DNA of 64,000 nt from Desulfomicrobium sp. ZS1 (GTDB taxonomy: Bacteria > Desulfobacterota > Desulfovibrionia > Desulfovibrionales > Desulfomicrobiaceae), in contig NZ_CP100351.1 in the NCBI RefSeq assembly GCF_024204645.1, positions 310,001 to 374,000 on the forward strand, in the 5' to 3' direction. Each line of letters starts with the position of its first letter. Position 1 is the stretch's first letter. The position numbers and the translations under genes were made by a program. This document shows, one piece after another, positions 41,531 to 49,848 of this stretch. Under the pieces are notes generated by a model. It was not told where the DNA came from, did not search any database, and saw only the letters and a list, made by a program, of their open reading frames with translations.

Positions 41531-42763
41531 CTATCGCTCCTCTGTGTTCTTGCGACCGGCTTTACGGCCTTTCTCCACCGGTCGGCCAACCGCTTCAGGC
41601 TCGACGTCGTCGGTCAAATGCATGGGCAGGTGTTCGGTCCGAATGGTATCGCCGTTGCAGACCATGGCGGCAAACTCCATGATGTTCTTGAGTTCACGCA
41701 CGTTGCCCGGAAAATCGTGGGCATAGACATGGCGCTGTGCTCTGGGGCTTATGGCGCTGATATTCTTTTTGAAACGCGTCGCATAATGGCTCATGAAATG
41801 ATGCAACAGAAATCCAAGGTCTTCCGCACGGTCTTTGAGCCTGGGCAGGTGCAGGCGGATGGCTGAAATGCGATGAAAAAGATCTTCCCGCAGACGGCCG
41901 TCCTGAACCAGTTTTTCCGGTGATTCGGCGGTGGAAGCCATGAGCCGGGCGCTGGTGCGCATGGGTTTGCCCGCGCCGACAGGCACAATGGTTCCTTCGT
42001 CCAGAAATCTGACCAGACTGCTTTGCTGGGCGAGCGGCAGATCCGCTATCTCCGACAAGTACAGGGTTCCGCCTTGAGCCTGCTGGAATCGGCCCGGTTT
42101 GAGCTCTCCGTCGGGTCCCTGCATGCGTCCGAACAGTTCTGCGTCGAGCAGTTCGGAGGGCATAGGCCCGCAACTGAAACGCACGAAGGGTTCGCGTGAT
42201 CTGGGCGAAGCCTTGTGGATGGATTCGGCCAAAAGATCCTTGCCCGTGCCTGTCTCGCCGGTGATCAAAACCGCAGTGTCGTGCTGGGCGATGACCGGCA
42301 CAAGGCCGAGAATCTTTTTCATGGCCGGACTGCGCCCAACAATCTGGCCATGGTCCGCGGCTTGGGACAGGCGCGCCTCGATTTCCCGCAAGGCCGTCAA
42401 TTCTTCAACCACATCAAGCACGCAGATCGGGCGGTTGTTGCCGTCCAGAACGCGCACCGGAGTGATACGGACGGGAATCTTGCGGTGGTGACGGTTGATG
42501 CAATCGGTCTCAATTCCGACTCCCGCAGCGGCCTCGCGTCCGTGGGGGCAGTCCTGCAGGCAGGCCCGGCTGCGCAGGACGTGCCGGCAAGGCAGTCCGT
42601 GCACTTCTTCCCGGTTGTAGCCGGTCAGAGCTTCGAGGGCCTTGTTGAGCATGAGGACATGCCCCTCTTCGTCCAGAAGGGCCACCCCAACGGGCAGCCC
42701 GTCCAGCAGGGAGGGCAGGTCCGGGCAATTGGTGCCGATCAATTCTTCAATCCGTTTGAGCAC
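41531..42763 (-). CDS. PAS/AAA+ sigma-54-activator-like protein lacking GAFTGA
   Basis: A 410-aa protein. A PAS domain (about 15-130) carries a Cys group (CRHVLRSRACLQDCPHG) like that of the activator at 7304. The AAA+ domain has Walker A GETGTGKD and Walker B-like GGTLYLSEIADLP, but the GAFTGA loop is replaced by GRMQGPDGELKPG, so sigma-54 contact should be lost. The C-terminus after GNVRELKN is short and basic, with no clear Fis HTH. GTG 42763 is chosen: AAGGAGAGGCTC precedes it, and upstream ATG 42817 lies in the previous gene. Confidence 0.78.
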   Translation of the reverse strand: MLKRIEELIGTNCPDLPSLLDGLPVGVALLDEEGHVLMLNKALEALTGYNREEVHGLPCRHVLRSRACLQDCPHGREAAAGVGIETDCINRHHRKIPVRITPVRVLDGNNRPICVLDVVEELTALREIEARLSQAADHGQIVGRSPAMKKILGLVPVIAQHDTAVLITGETGTGKDLLAESIHKASPRSREPFVRFSCGPMPSELLDAELFGRMQGPDGELKPGRFQQAQGGTLYLSEIADLPLAQQSSLVRFLDEGTIVPVGAGKPMRTSARLMASTAESPEKLVQDGRLREDLFHRISAIRLHLPRLKDRAEDLGFLLHHFMSHYATRFKKNISAISPRAQRHVYAHDFPGNVRELKNIMEFAAMVCNGDTIRTEHLPMHLTDDVEPEAVGRPVEKGRKAGRKNTEER

Positions 42764-42774
42764 GAGCCTCTCCT

Positions 42775-43194
42775 TTAGTGCGCGCCGCCTCCGACGATTC
42801 CGGATGCCGCGAAGCAAAGGACAAGGACTTCAAGGAATGCAATAATGGCGAACGCGAAGTCCTTTTTCTTGAAGTAGGCGAGGGTGACCGGGATATAAGC
42901 CACGATGGTCAGACCACCCAGGAGCGCGATTCCAAGGAAGTTCAGGAAGTCGCCATTGGTCAGCAGAGTTGCCCAGCCCCAGCCGGTGGGTACGTTGTTG
43001 TCCGCGAGATACTGGCCTACGGGCAGGGCCCAGTATTTGATCACGTTATCCATGGAAACGTAGGGGTCCATGATGCCGGTGACGTAGAGCACGTATGTGA
43101 CAAGCATGAGCGCGAGGCCGCTCCAACATCCGTAGAAGAGGATGTTTGCGTAGGCAATCTGTTCGGCAGGCGCGTTGGTATCGGGTTTATTCAT
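42775..43194 (-). CDS. Three-helix membrane protein linked to TauE/SafE
   Basis: A 139-aa protein with three hydrophobic helices (about 21-45, 82-107 and 112-133) and a loop rich in Trp/Gly. It has no Cys pair for cofactor binding and no recognised domain. It lies 27 bases after the permease gene, so it may be an accessory subunit. Family not recognised. Confidence 0.65.
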   Translation of the reverse strand: MNKPDTNAPAEQIAYANILFYGCWSGLALMLVTYVLYVTGIMDPYVSMDNVIKYWALPVGQYLADNNVPTGWGWATLLTNGDFLNFLGIALLGGLTIVAYIPVTLAYFKKKDFAFAIIAFLEVLVLCFAASGIVGGGAH

Positions 43195-43221
43195 GTCTTT
43201 TCTCCTTGATTCTGGAATATG

Positions 43222-44211
43222 TTAGAAGCCCAGGCCCTTGGCCAGTGCCTTTCCACCTGCGAAGAGCAGCACGCCGATGACCATGTAGCGGATGAATGTG
43301 GGCTTGGCGATGGCCAGCAGACGCACACCAACGAAAGAGCCCATCATCAGACCCACGATGGAGGGTATGGCCATGAGCGGGATGACGCAGCCCTGGTTCA
43401 GATAAACCCAGGCGGCGGAGGTATCGGTGATGGAGAGCAGAAATTTACTGGTACCGACGGCGACCTTGAGCGGCGCGCCCATGAGCAGGTTCAGGACGGG
43501 AACGTTTGCCCAGCCCGCGCCAAGTCCGAACATGCCGGCCATGATGCCGATGACGATGAAGAGCAAGAGGCCCATGATGGTGCGGTGGGTTTTCCACTCC
43601 ACGATTTCGCCGGTGGCGGGCTCGATGTAGGCGCCTTGCATTCCAAGGGCCATACTCAGGGCATCCTGCTTGGTGACGACGGGGCGGGCCGTGTTCTTGG
43701 AGAGCAGGAGCAGGATGGCGATACCCATGATGGTGCCGCCCAGACAGATTTGGATTATGTGGTTCGGCAGCGCGAGTCCAAGGAAGGCGCCGAGGATGGC
43801 GCAGCTGGAGGCTATGAGCGCAACGGGCAGTGCCAGGCGCAGACTGGCCAGGTTGCGTTTCAGCAAGCCGGGTCCGGCGGCCAGGGCTCCGGCCAGGGCC
43901 ACGAGCAGTCCCGTGCCGCGCACAAAGTCAAGGTGGAAGGGGAAAAATCCGCTGACCAGCGGTACGTAGAGCACGCCGCCGCCAACACCGGCAAGGACCG
44001 CGATGATGCCAAGTATAAAACAGAAAAACAGCAAGATGACAGGCCAGGCCCACCAGGGCAGGACTGAAGATGTACCCGTGGCTTCCGCCAGCTGTTTGGC
44101 CGCTTCATCCGCGATTTCAGGGTTATTGCTTGCCCAAGCCAAAGTGACCAACAGGAGTGCGCACAATGCGGCCCCTCCCAGAATTCGCATCCACTTCGTG
44201 TTCAGTTTCAT
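43222..44211 (-). CDS. TauE/SafE-family permease (sulfite/sulfonate export type)
   Basis: A 329-aa protein. An N-terminal signal-like helix (WMRILGGAALCALLLVTLAWA) and a short periplasmic stretch precede the duplicated TauE/SafE fold; repeats begin ILGIIAVLAGVGGGVLYVPLV and IMAGMFGLGAGWANVPVLN, both holding the typical G-x-G-G-G pattern. ATG 44211 is used since the 79-codon extension crosses the promoter region. Family members move sulfite, sulfoacetate, taurine or thiosulfate-type anions. First gene of the sigma-54-driven operon down to 36465. Confidence 0.88.
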   Translation of the reverse strand: MKLNTKWMRILGGAALCALLLVTLAWASNNPEIADEAAKQLAEATGTSSVLPWWAWPVILLFFCFILGIIAVLAGVGGGVLYVPLVSGFFPFHLDFVRGTGLLVALAGALAAGPGLLKRNLASLRLALPVALIASSCAILGAFLGLALPNHIIQICLGGTIMGIAILLLLSKNTARPVVTKQDALSMALGMQGAYIEPATGEIVEWKTHRTIMGLLLFIVIGIMAGMFGLGAGWANVPVLNLLMGAPLKVAVGTSKFLLSITDTSAAWVYLNQGCVIPLMAIPSIVGLMMGSFVGVRLLAIAKPTFIRYMVIGVLLFAGGKALAKGLGF

Positions 44212-44295
44212 TCCTGTTTCGCTCCCGTTTACACGTTCTTCAAGAATTGATTGATGTTGCACCGCGATGCACAACGCATCCGAACTCCAGAATAG

Positions 44296-44310
44296 GCAAA
44301 GACTATGCCA
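44296..44310 (-). promoter_or_regulatory. Sigma-54 promoter of the TauE/phosphorelay operon
   Basis: On the minus strand TGGCATAGTCTTTGC matches TGGCAYR-N4-TTGC exactly, with GG and GC ten bases apart. It lies 84 bases upstream of the permease start. Confidence 0.85.
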
Positions 44311-44363
44311 GCACGAAAATACAGGCGGGCCCTTTGTTGACGTACCTGAGCACAGAGAGTAAA

Positions 44364-44379
44364 CGGCAAAATATTGCCG
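44364..44379. promoter_or_regulatory. Palindromic activator site A
   Basis: CGGCAAAATATTGCCG: arms CGGCAA and TTGCCG. It stands about 55-70 bases upstream of the -24 box at 44310 and 107 bases before the divergent activator gene, an enhancer position. A near-identical site lies at 45678-45693. Confidence 0.75.
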
Positions 44380-44486
44380 CAAGCGGCAGGATTGTGCCTT
44401 TTTTCTCAAGTTCAGACCCCACAGGGCAAAATGCCGGTGCGTAGACATTCAGCTTTTCGCCGAAAGCATGGAGTAGGATTCAAGCA

Positions 44487-45563
44487 ATGGAATTTCAGCC
44501 GGATATTGTCAAACAGCCCAAAAGTGGAGGGCGTACGCGGTCCGGCAAGAAATTGCCGGAAGCTCCGCTGGATTCCGGAGTGGAGATTCTGGAGCTGGGA
44601 ACAGAGGACGGTCTGGGAAAGTTTGTCATCCAGTCCCGGACCATGCGCGACCTTTATCGCCTGGCTACGCAGGTTGCCGGGTCCGATGCGACCATCCTGG
44701 TCTACGGCGAATCGGGTACGGGCAAGGAGCTTTTCGCCCGCCTCGTGCACCAGCTTTCGGGTCGCAGGGCAAAGCCTTTCATCCCGGTCAATTGCGGGGT
44801 GCTCAAGGGCGAGCTCTTCGCCGACAAATTCTTCGGGCATGAGGCCGGAGCCTTCACCGGAGCCCAGCGTCAGCGTAAGGGCAGCTTTGAGCTGGCCGCC
44901 GATGGGACCCTGTTTCTGGATGAAGTGGGCGAGATTCCGCCCCCCAATCAGGTCGATTTTCTGCGTGTACTGGAAGAGAAGACCTTCCGTCGCCTGGGCG
45001 GGGAGAAGACCCAGCCCTTTGATGCACGCATCGTGGCCGCCACCAACCGGGTGCTGCACAAGATGGTCACTGTGGGGGAATTCAGGGCCGACCTGTATTA
45101 TCGCCTGAATGTCATTCCGGTAACCCTTCCGCCCCTGCGTGAGCGCATCGACGACATTCCTCCTCTGGCCGAATATTTTCTGGCCATGTACCGGCATCGC
45201 TATCATAAGCCTGATGTACGTCTGGCCCCGGCCACGCTTGAGACCTTGTGCGGGTATTCCTGGCCGGGCAATGTGCGCGAGCTGCGTAACCTGACGGAAC
45301 GGCTGGTCCTGCTTTGCGCCGAACCTCTGATCGAACCCGCCCACCTGCCCCTGGAGATGCGTTTGGCCACGGGCTTGCCCGCCACGGAATGCGGTCAGAA
45401 CGTCATGACCCTGGAAGCGGCCGTGCGCCAGGCCGAAGTCGCGGCCATTGTCAGAGGCTGGGCCGAAGCCGGGGGCAGCAAGGCCAAATTGGCCGAGATT
45501 CTGGCCGTGAGCCCTCGTACTCTGCGCTATAAATTGGCTGAATACGATTTGAAGCTGACCTGA
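44487..45563 (+). CDS. Sigma-54 activator without sensor domain
   Basis: A 358-aa enhancer-binding protein. The first 45 residues show no receiver or PAS domain; the AAA+ domain follows with GESGTGKE, intact EAGAFTGAQ and DEVGEIPP, then a Fis HTH (GGSKAKLAEILAVSPRTLRYKL). Lacking its own sensor, it may be regulated by partner proteins, as for PspF-type activators; the phosphorelay proteins or the AAA+-like protein at 41531 are candidates. It is divergent from the TauE operon, with matching palindromes on both sides of the gene. Confidence 0.9.
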   Translation: MEFQPDIVKQPKSGGRTRSGKKLPEAPLDSGVEILELGTEDGLGKFVIQSRTMRDLYRLATQVAGSDATILVYGESGTGKELFARLVHQLSGRRAKPFIPVNCGVLKGELFADKFFGHEAGAFTGAQRQRKGSFELAADGTLFLDEVGEIPPPNQVDFLRVLEEKTFRRLGGEKTQPFDARIVAATNRVLHKMVTVGEFRADLYYRLNVIPVTLPPLRERIDDIPPLAEYFLAMYRHRYHKPDVRLAPATLETLCGYSWPGNVRELRNLTERLVLLCAEPLIEPAHLPLEMRLATGLPATECGQNVMTLEAAVRQAEVAAIVRGWAEAGGSKAKLAEILAVSPRTLRYKLAEYDLKLT

Positions 45564-45674
45564 TTTTTTTCCTGCCTTTCATCCTCGCGTTTCATTCTTT
45601 CGTGTCGAATGTAGATTATCATTTAATTCAGCTAAGTATTGGTATTTCACCGCTGTGCTGCGGAAAGAATATGA

Positions 45675-45696
45675 AAGCGGCAAAATTTTGCCGCTT
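45675..45696. promoter_or_regulatory. Palindromic activator site B
   Basis: A perfect 22-base palindrome: AAGCGGCAAAA (45675-45685) mirrors TTTTGCCGCTT. Its core CGGCAAAATTTTGCCG differs from site A by one base. It lies 165 bases upstream of the tonB-like gene. A weak -24/-12 candidate (CGGCGTTTGCGTGGC, starting near 45718) follows. The gap 45564-45860 otherwise holds no gene. Confidence 0.75.
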
Positions 45697-45860
45697 GGTC
45701 TGTCTGTCGAGCATTGTCGGCGTTTGCGTGGCCATGGGTCCTGCTTGAGACACTATAGTTCGGATCATGCGTCTCAAATAACACGTTTTCTGTATTGATT
45801 ACACAAAAGGATTGAGTTAGAGCGAAGGCCGTTTCAAAAATTTTACTACGTATTGAATTC

Positions 45861-46871
45861 ATGAGCAATTTTGTCGGAATTTCAGATCCGGTCTGTCTTG
45901 AATTGCCTGAACTGGGACTCTGCGGGGGCGGTTGTTCCACGCCCGTGGCGCTGGCGGACGGCTGCGTCCGCCGCCGACGACCTTCGATTGCGGTGCCATG
46001 CGTGAGTCTTGCGGCTGCGATGCACGGGGCGCTTGTTTTCCTGGCTCTGACTATGGCCATGGGCGTGAGCGCGCCCCGTCCGGTGATCGGTATTTCCCTG
46101 CTGCCTGCCCTGGGTCCAGGGATGATGGATCGCGGAGGCGACCGGTCCGGGTCTTCCCTGGGGCGGGTGGCGGCTGAGAGTCCTGAGCAGGCCCGGCACG
46201 TGGAGCCCGTTGCAACTACGGATGTTGTTCAGAAATCGCCCAGGTCCGCACCGGCGGTTAAAAAAAACGCCACGGTCCGGGTTGCGCCAGAAAAATCTCG
46301 CGGCGGGTCTGTTGCCGCCACCCGGCCCCGTATAAAGCCGCGCGAGCCCATGCCGCAGACGCTGCCTTCGGTCGTGAGCGTGCCGGCTTCGCTTGGGCAG
46401 GACCAGATTTTCAGCAATGAAGATCCGGGCGCCGAAGGGAAGACATCGGTCGCAGACCTTCAAGCCCGGCACGCCGAATCAACAGGTGCCGCCGATGCCC
46501 TGTCGCATGGCGCATCCGGCACGTCCGACGTCATGGGAGGACAGGGCTGTGCTGGATCCGGGGTTGGTGGAGGTCCGATTGGAGCGTCTTTCGGCGATGC
46601 CGATGGGCCCAGCTTCGTGCAGCGAGTCATGCCCCGATATCCGGAGCTTGCACGGCGCAGGGGACGGGAGGGGCTGGTGCTGCTGCGTCTTGTTATCGGC
46701 CCTGGCGGAGAGTTGCGCGACGCCCAGGTCGTCGAGGGTGGCGGGCATGGCTTTGACGAAGCGGCCCTGGCCGCGGTCAGGGCTTCCGTCTATGCCCCGG
46801 CCATGCGGGAAGGCCGGGGCGTGGAGTGCGCCGCCTTGTTTCCCATCCGTTTCACCCTGAAGGGGAGTTGA
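45861..46871 (+). CDS. TonB-family energy transducer
   Basis: A 336-aa protein. A 45-residue cytosolic lead with a Cys group (LCGGGCSTPV) precedes one TM helix (about 46-68, VSLAAAMHGALVFLALTMAMGV). A long Pro/Lys/Ala linker spans the periplasm and the C-terminal TonB domain (about 250-335) reads MPRYPELARRRGREGLVLLRLVIGPGGEL and DEAALAAVRASVYAPA. No exbB/exbD is nearby. First gene of the uptake operon ending with the outer-membrane receptor. Confidence 0.88.
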   Translation: MSNFVGISDPVCLELPELGLCGGGCSTPVALADGCVRRRRPSIAVPCVSLAAAMHGALVFLALTMAMGVSAPRPVIGISLLPALGPGMMDRGGDRSGSSLGRVAAESPEQARHVEPVATTDVVQKSPRSAPAVKKNATVRVAPEKSRGGSVAATRPRIKPREPMPQTLPSVVSVPASLGQDQIFSNEDPGAEGKTSVADLQARHAESTGAADALSHGASGTSDVMGGQGCAGSGVGGGPIGASFGDADGPSFVQRVMPRYPELARRRGREGLVLLRLVIGPGGELRDAQVVEGGGHGFDEAALAAVRASVYAPAMREGRGVECAALFPIRFTLKGS

Positions 46872-46917
46872 TTTTTTGAAACACCCCGCTTGAAACATTC
46901 AACCACTCGAGATTCTG

Positions 46918-48015
46918 ATGCTTCTTCGTGCTCTATTTTCGGTCGTGTTTGTTCTTTTCATGTCGCCTTGCGTTTCGGCCCTGACCGTGACCGACGCCCT
47001 GGGCCGCGTGCATGAACTGCCTGACGACGTATCGCGCGTCATCTGTTCCGGTTCGGGTTGCCTGCGCCTTTTGACCTATTTGCAGGCCCAGGATCTGGCC
47101 GTGGCCGTGGACGACATCGAATCCAAGCGCAACCGGTTCGATTCGCGCCCCTACGCCATGGCCAACCCGCAGTTCAGGACCATGCCGATCTTCGGGCAGT
47201 TCCGGGGGCAGGACAATCCGGAGCTGATTCTGACGCTTGATCCGCAGCCACAGGTCATTTTCAAGACCTATGCGACCATGGGACATGATCCGGTGGAATT
47301 GCAGAACAAGACCGGCATTCCCGTGGTCGTGCTCGACGCCGGGGATCTGGGCGGGCGACGCGACAGGTTTTATGCGGCCCTGCGGCTCATGGGCCGGATC
47401 GTGGGCAGGACGGAACGGGCCGAGAGCCTGGTGGCCTATTTCGATGCGGCCATCGCCGACCTTGCGCGGCGCACGAGGGATATTGACGAATCCAAGCGGC
47501 CCACGGCCTACATCGGAGGCGTGGCCTACAAGGGGCCTCACGGTTTTCAGTCCACGGAGCCGACGTATCCGCCCTTTGCGTTCGTGCAAGCCCGCAACAT
47601 GGCCCGCGAAGAGGGCGGAGCGGGCAGGGACCTCAGCAACACCGATGTGGCCAAGGAGAAAATCGTGGTCTGGGATCCGGACCATCTGTTCCTGGATCTC
47701 TCCACGCTGCAGATGGGCGAGGAGGCCGGCGGCCTGCACGAACTGCGCACCGACCCAGCCTACGCGACCCTTTCGGCCGTGCAGGAGGGCCGGGTTTACG
47801 GGGTGCTGCCTTACAACTGGTACTCCCAGAACTTCGAGTCCATCCTGGCCGACGCCTATTTCGTGGGCAAGATTCTCTACCCGGAGCGTTTCGCGGACAT
47901 CGATCCCAAAGCCAAGGCCGACGAGATCTATTCCTTTGTGGTCGGCAAGCCCATGTTCACTGAGATGAACCGGACCTTTTCCGATCTGGCCTTCATCCGG
48001 GTGCCGGTGCGCTGA
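46918..48015 (+). CDS. Periplasmic metal-chelate binding protein (FecB/BtuF type)
   Basis: A 365-aa exported protein; signal peptide MLLRALFSVVFVLFMSPCVSA. The type-III binding-protein fold starts LTVTDALGRVHELPDDVSRVICSGSGCLRLLTYL, with NPELILTLDPQPQVIFKTYATMG and VVWDPDHLFLDL. These subgroups bind ferric, cobamide or other metal chelates. The stop overlaps the permease start (TGATG). A Cys or Met ligand preference cannot be assigned, so the metal stays open. Confidence 0.85.
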   Translation: MLLRALFSVVFVLFMSPCVSALTVTDALGRVHELPDDVSRVICSGSGCLRLLTYLQAQDLAVAVDDIESKRNRFDSRPYAMANPQFRTMPIFGQFRGQDNPELILTLDPQPQVIFKTYATMGHDPVELQNKTGIPVVVLDAGDLGGRRDRFYAALRLMGRIVGRTERAESLVAYFDAAIADLARRTRDIDESKRPTAYIGGVAYKGPHGFQSTEPTYPPFAFVQARNMAREEGGAGRDLSNTDVAKEKIVVWDPDHLFLDLSTLQMGEEAGGLHELRTDPAYATLSAVQEGRVYGVLPYNWYSQNFESILADAYFVGKILYPERFADIDPKAKADEIYSFVVGKPMFTEMNRTFSDLAFIRVPVR

Positions 48016-49082
48016 TGCATTCCGATCACGGCAACGTGCCCGAGGAGTACAAACGCTATCTGGCCTGGAAGACCCTGGTCGTGGTGCTGTGCGCTCTTGC
48101 CCTGGCTGCGGCCCTGCTCATGTCCCTGTGCGTCGGCGCGGCGGGTCTGCCCCTGGGTGATGTGCTTTCAAGCCTCCTGGGCCAAGACTCAACCCCCCGC
48201 ATCGACGCCATCGTGCGCGGCATCCGCCTGCCCCAGTCCCTGGCGGCCATGGTCGCGGGCGGCGGGCTGGCCGTGGCCGGGGCGGTCATGCAGGCCATTC
48301 TGCGCAACCCTCTGGGTTCTCCCTTTACCTTGGGCATTTCTCACGCCGCCGCCTTCGGCGCGGCCTTTTCGGTCATGGTTCTGGACTCGGGACTGATGAC
48401 CTCGGGCCGGACGGCCGTGACCATCACCAGCCCTTATGTGACCACCGCCTCGGCCTTTTTGTGCAGCCTCGTCGCTTCCGGGATCATCATCGCCATTTCC
48501 CGCACGCGCGGTACCCGGCCCGAAACCATGGTGCTGGCCGGAGTGGCCCTGGGCGCGCTCTTCACCGCCGGGACCATGTTCCTGCAGTATTTCGCCACGG
48601 ACGTGCAGCTTTCCGCCATGGTTTTCTGGACTTTTGGGGACACGTCCCGCGCCAGCTGGGCGGAGCTTGGGCTCATGACTCTGGTTACGCTTGGCGGCAC
48701 GCTCTATTTTCTGGCCAACAGCTGGAACTACAACGCCATCGATGCCGGGGACGAGACAGCCAAGAGTCTGGGGGTGCGGGTCGAACGGGTGCGCATCGTA
48801 GGCATGCTGCTCTCCAGCCTGGTCACGGCTGTGCTCATCGCCTTCCTGGGCATCATCGGCTTTGTGGGGCTGGTGGTGCCGCACATGTTCCGGCGCGTCA
48901 TCGGTGCGGATCACCGTTTTTTGCTGCCCGCGTCGCTGGTGGGCGGGGCGCTGTTGCTGCTGCTCTCCGACACGGCGGCACGTTTGGTCATGGCCCCGCA
49001 CCTTTTGCCCGTCTCCGTGCTGACAGCCTTTTTGGGGGCTCCGACCTTTCTTTATCTCATCGTCAGGGGGCGGCGCTCATGA
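48015..49082 (+). CDS. FecCD-type ABC permease
   Basis: A 355-aa polytopic permease: RGIRLPQSLAAMVAGGGLAVAGAVMQAILRNPLGSPFTLGISHAAAFGA is the FecCD hallmark, followed by GDTSRASWAE and GIIGFVGLVVPHMFR near the coupling loop. It overlaps the genes on both sides (TGATG and ATGA), so all are translated together. Confidence 0.93.
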   Translation: MHSDHGNVPEEYKRYLAWKTLVVVLCALALAAALLMSLCVGAAGLPLGDVLSSLLGQDSTPRIDAIVRGIRLPQSLAAMVAGGGLAVAGAVMQAILRNPLGSPFTLGISHAAAFGAAFSVMVLDSGLMTSGRTAVTITSPYVTTASAFLCSLVASGIIIAISRTRGTRPETMVLAGVALGALFTAGTMFLQYFATDVQLSAMVFWTFGDTSRASWAELGLMTLVTLGGTLYFLANSWNYNAIDAGDETAKSLGVRVERVRIVGMLLSSLVTAVLIAFLGIIGFVGLVVPHMFRRVIGADHRFLLPASLVGGALLLLLSDTAARLVMAPHLLPVSVLTAFLGAPTFLYLIVRGRRS

Positions 49083-49834
49083 TGCTTTCGGTCTGCGGGG
49101 TGCACTTCACCTACAACAGCCATCCGCTCCTGCGGAACATCGATTTCAGCCTCGAACGCGGTGAGCTGCTGGCCATCCTCGGTCCCAACGGTGTGGGCAA
49201 GACCACCTTGCTCAAATGTATGAACGCCATTCTGCGCCCGGCTTCGGGCGCGATTCTGGTGGAGGAGCGCGACATCCTTTCGCTTGCGCCCTCGGACATC
49301 GCCCGCGACATCGGCTATGTTTCCCAGAAGAACGAAGCCTCCCGCCTGACGGTCTTTGACGCCGTGCTCATGGGCCGCACCCCGCATATCCGCTGGCGCA
49401 TGAGCGAAGACGACCTGCGCAAGACCGACGCCATTTTGCATACCATGGACCTGTGCTCCATGGCCATGCGCCACATCGACACCTTGAGCGGCGGCGAGCT
49501 GCAGAAAGTCTGCATCGCGCGCGCTCTGGTGCAGGAGCCTTCGCTCCTTTTGCTCGACGAGCCCACCAGCGCCCTGGACCTCAAGAATCAGGTCGAGATC
49601 ATGAATCTTGTCCGCCGGGTGGTGGACGAGCACCGCATCGCCGCGGTCATGAGCATGCACGATCTGAACATGGCCCTGCGCCATGCCGACAAGACCATCT
49701 TCCTGAAGGATGGAGACATTCACGCCATGGGCACGCCAGGCTGCGTGACCCCGGAGATCATCCACGAAGTCTACGGCCTGCCGGTGCACATCCATCGCAT
49801 TGACGGCCGTTCCATAGTCATCCCTCAAAACTGA
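49079..49834 (+). CDS. FecE-type ABC ATPase
   Basis: A 251-aa ATPase: Walker A GPNGVGKTT, signature TLSGGELQKVCIARALVQEPSLLLLDEPTSALDLKNQ and H-loop SMHDLNMALRHAD. ATG 49079 overlaps the permease stop; the upstream part of the open frame is inside the permease gene. Completes the importer. Confidence 0.93.
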   Translation: MMLSVCGVHFTYNSHPLLRNIDFSLERGELLAILGPNGVGKTTLLKCMNAILRPASGAILVEERDILSLAPSDIARDIGYVSQKNEASRLTVFDAVLMGRTPHIRWRMSEDDLRKTDAILHTMDLCSMAMRHIDTLSGGELQKVCIARALVQEPSLLLLDEPTSALDLKNQVEIMNLVRRVVDEHRIAAVMSMHDLNMALRHADKTIFLKDGDIHAMGTPGCVTPEIIHEVYGLPVHIHRIDGRSIVIPQN

Positions 49835-49848
49835 AAAAGGAGTAGTGC

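Noticed and set aside
45725-45760. Sigma-54 promoter TGGCCATGGGTCCTGC ahead of tonB
   Set aside because: GG and GC are eleven rather than ten bases apart; the alternative at about 45718 is weak, so no promoter feature was entered.
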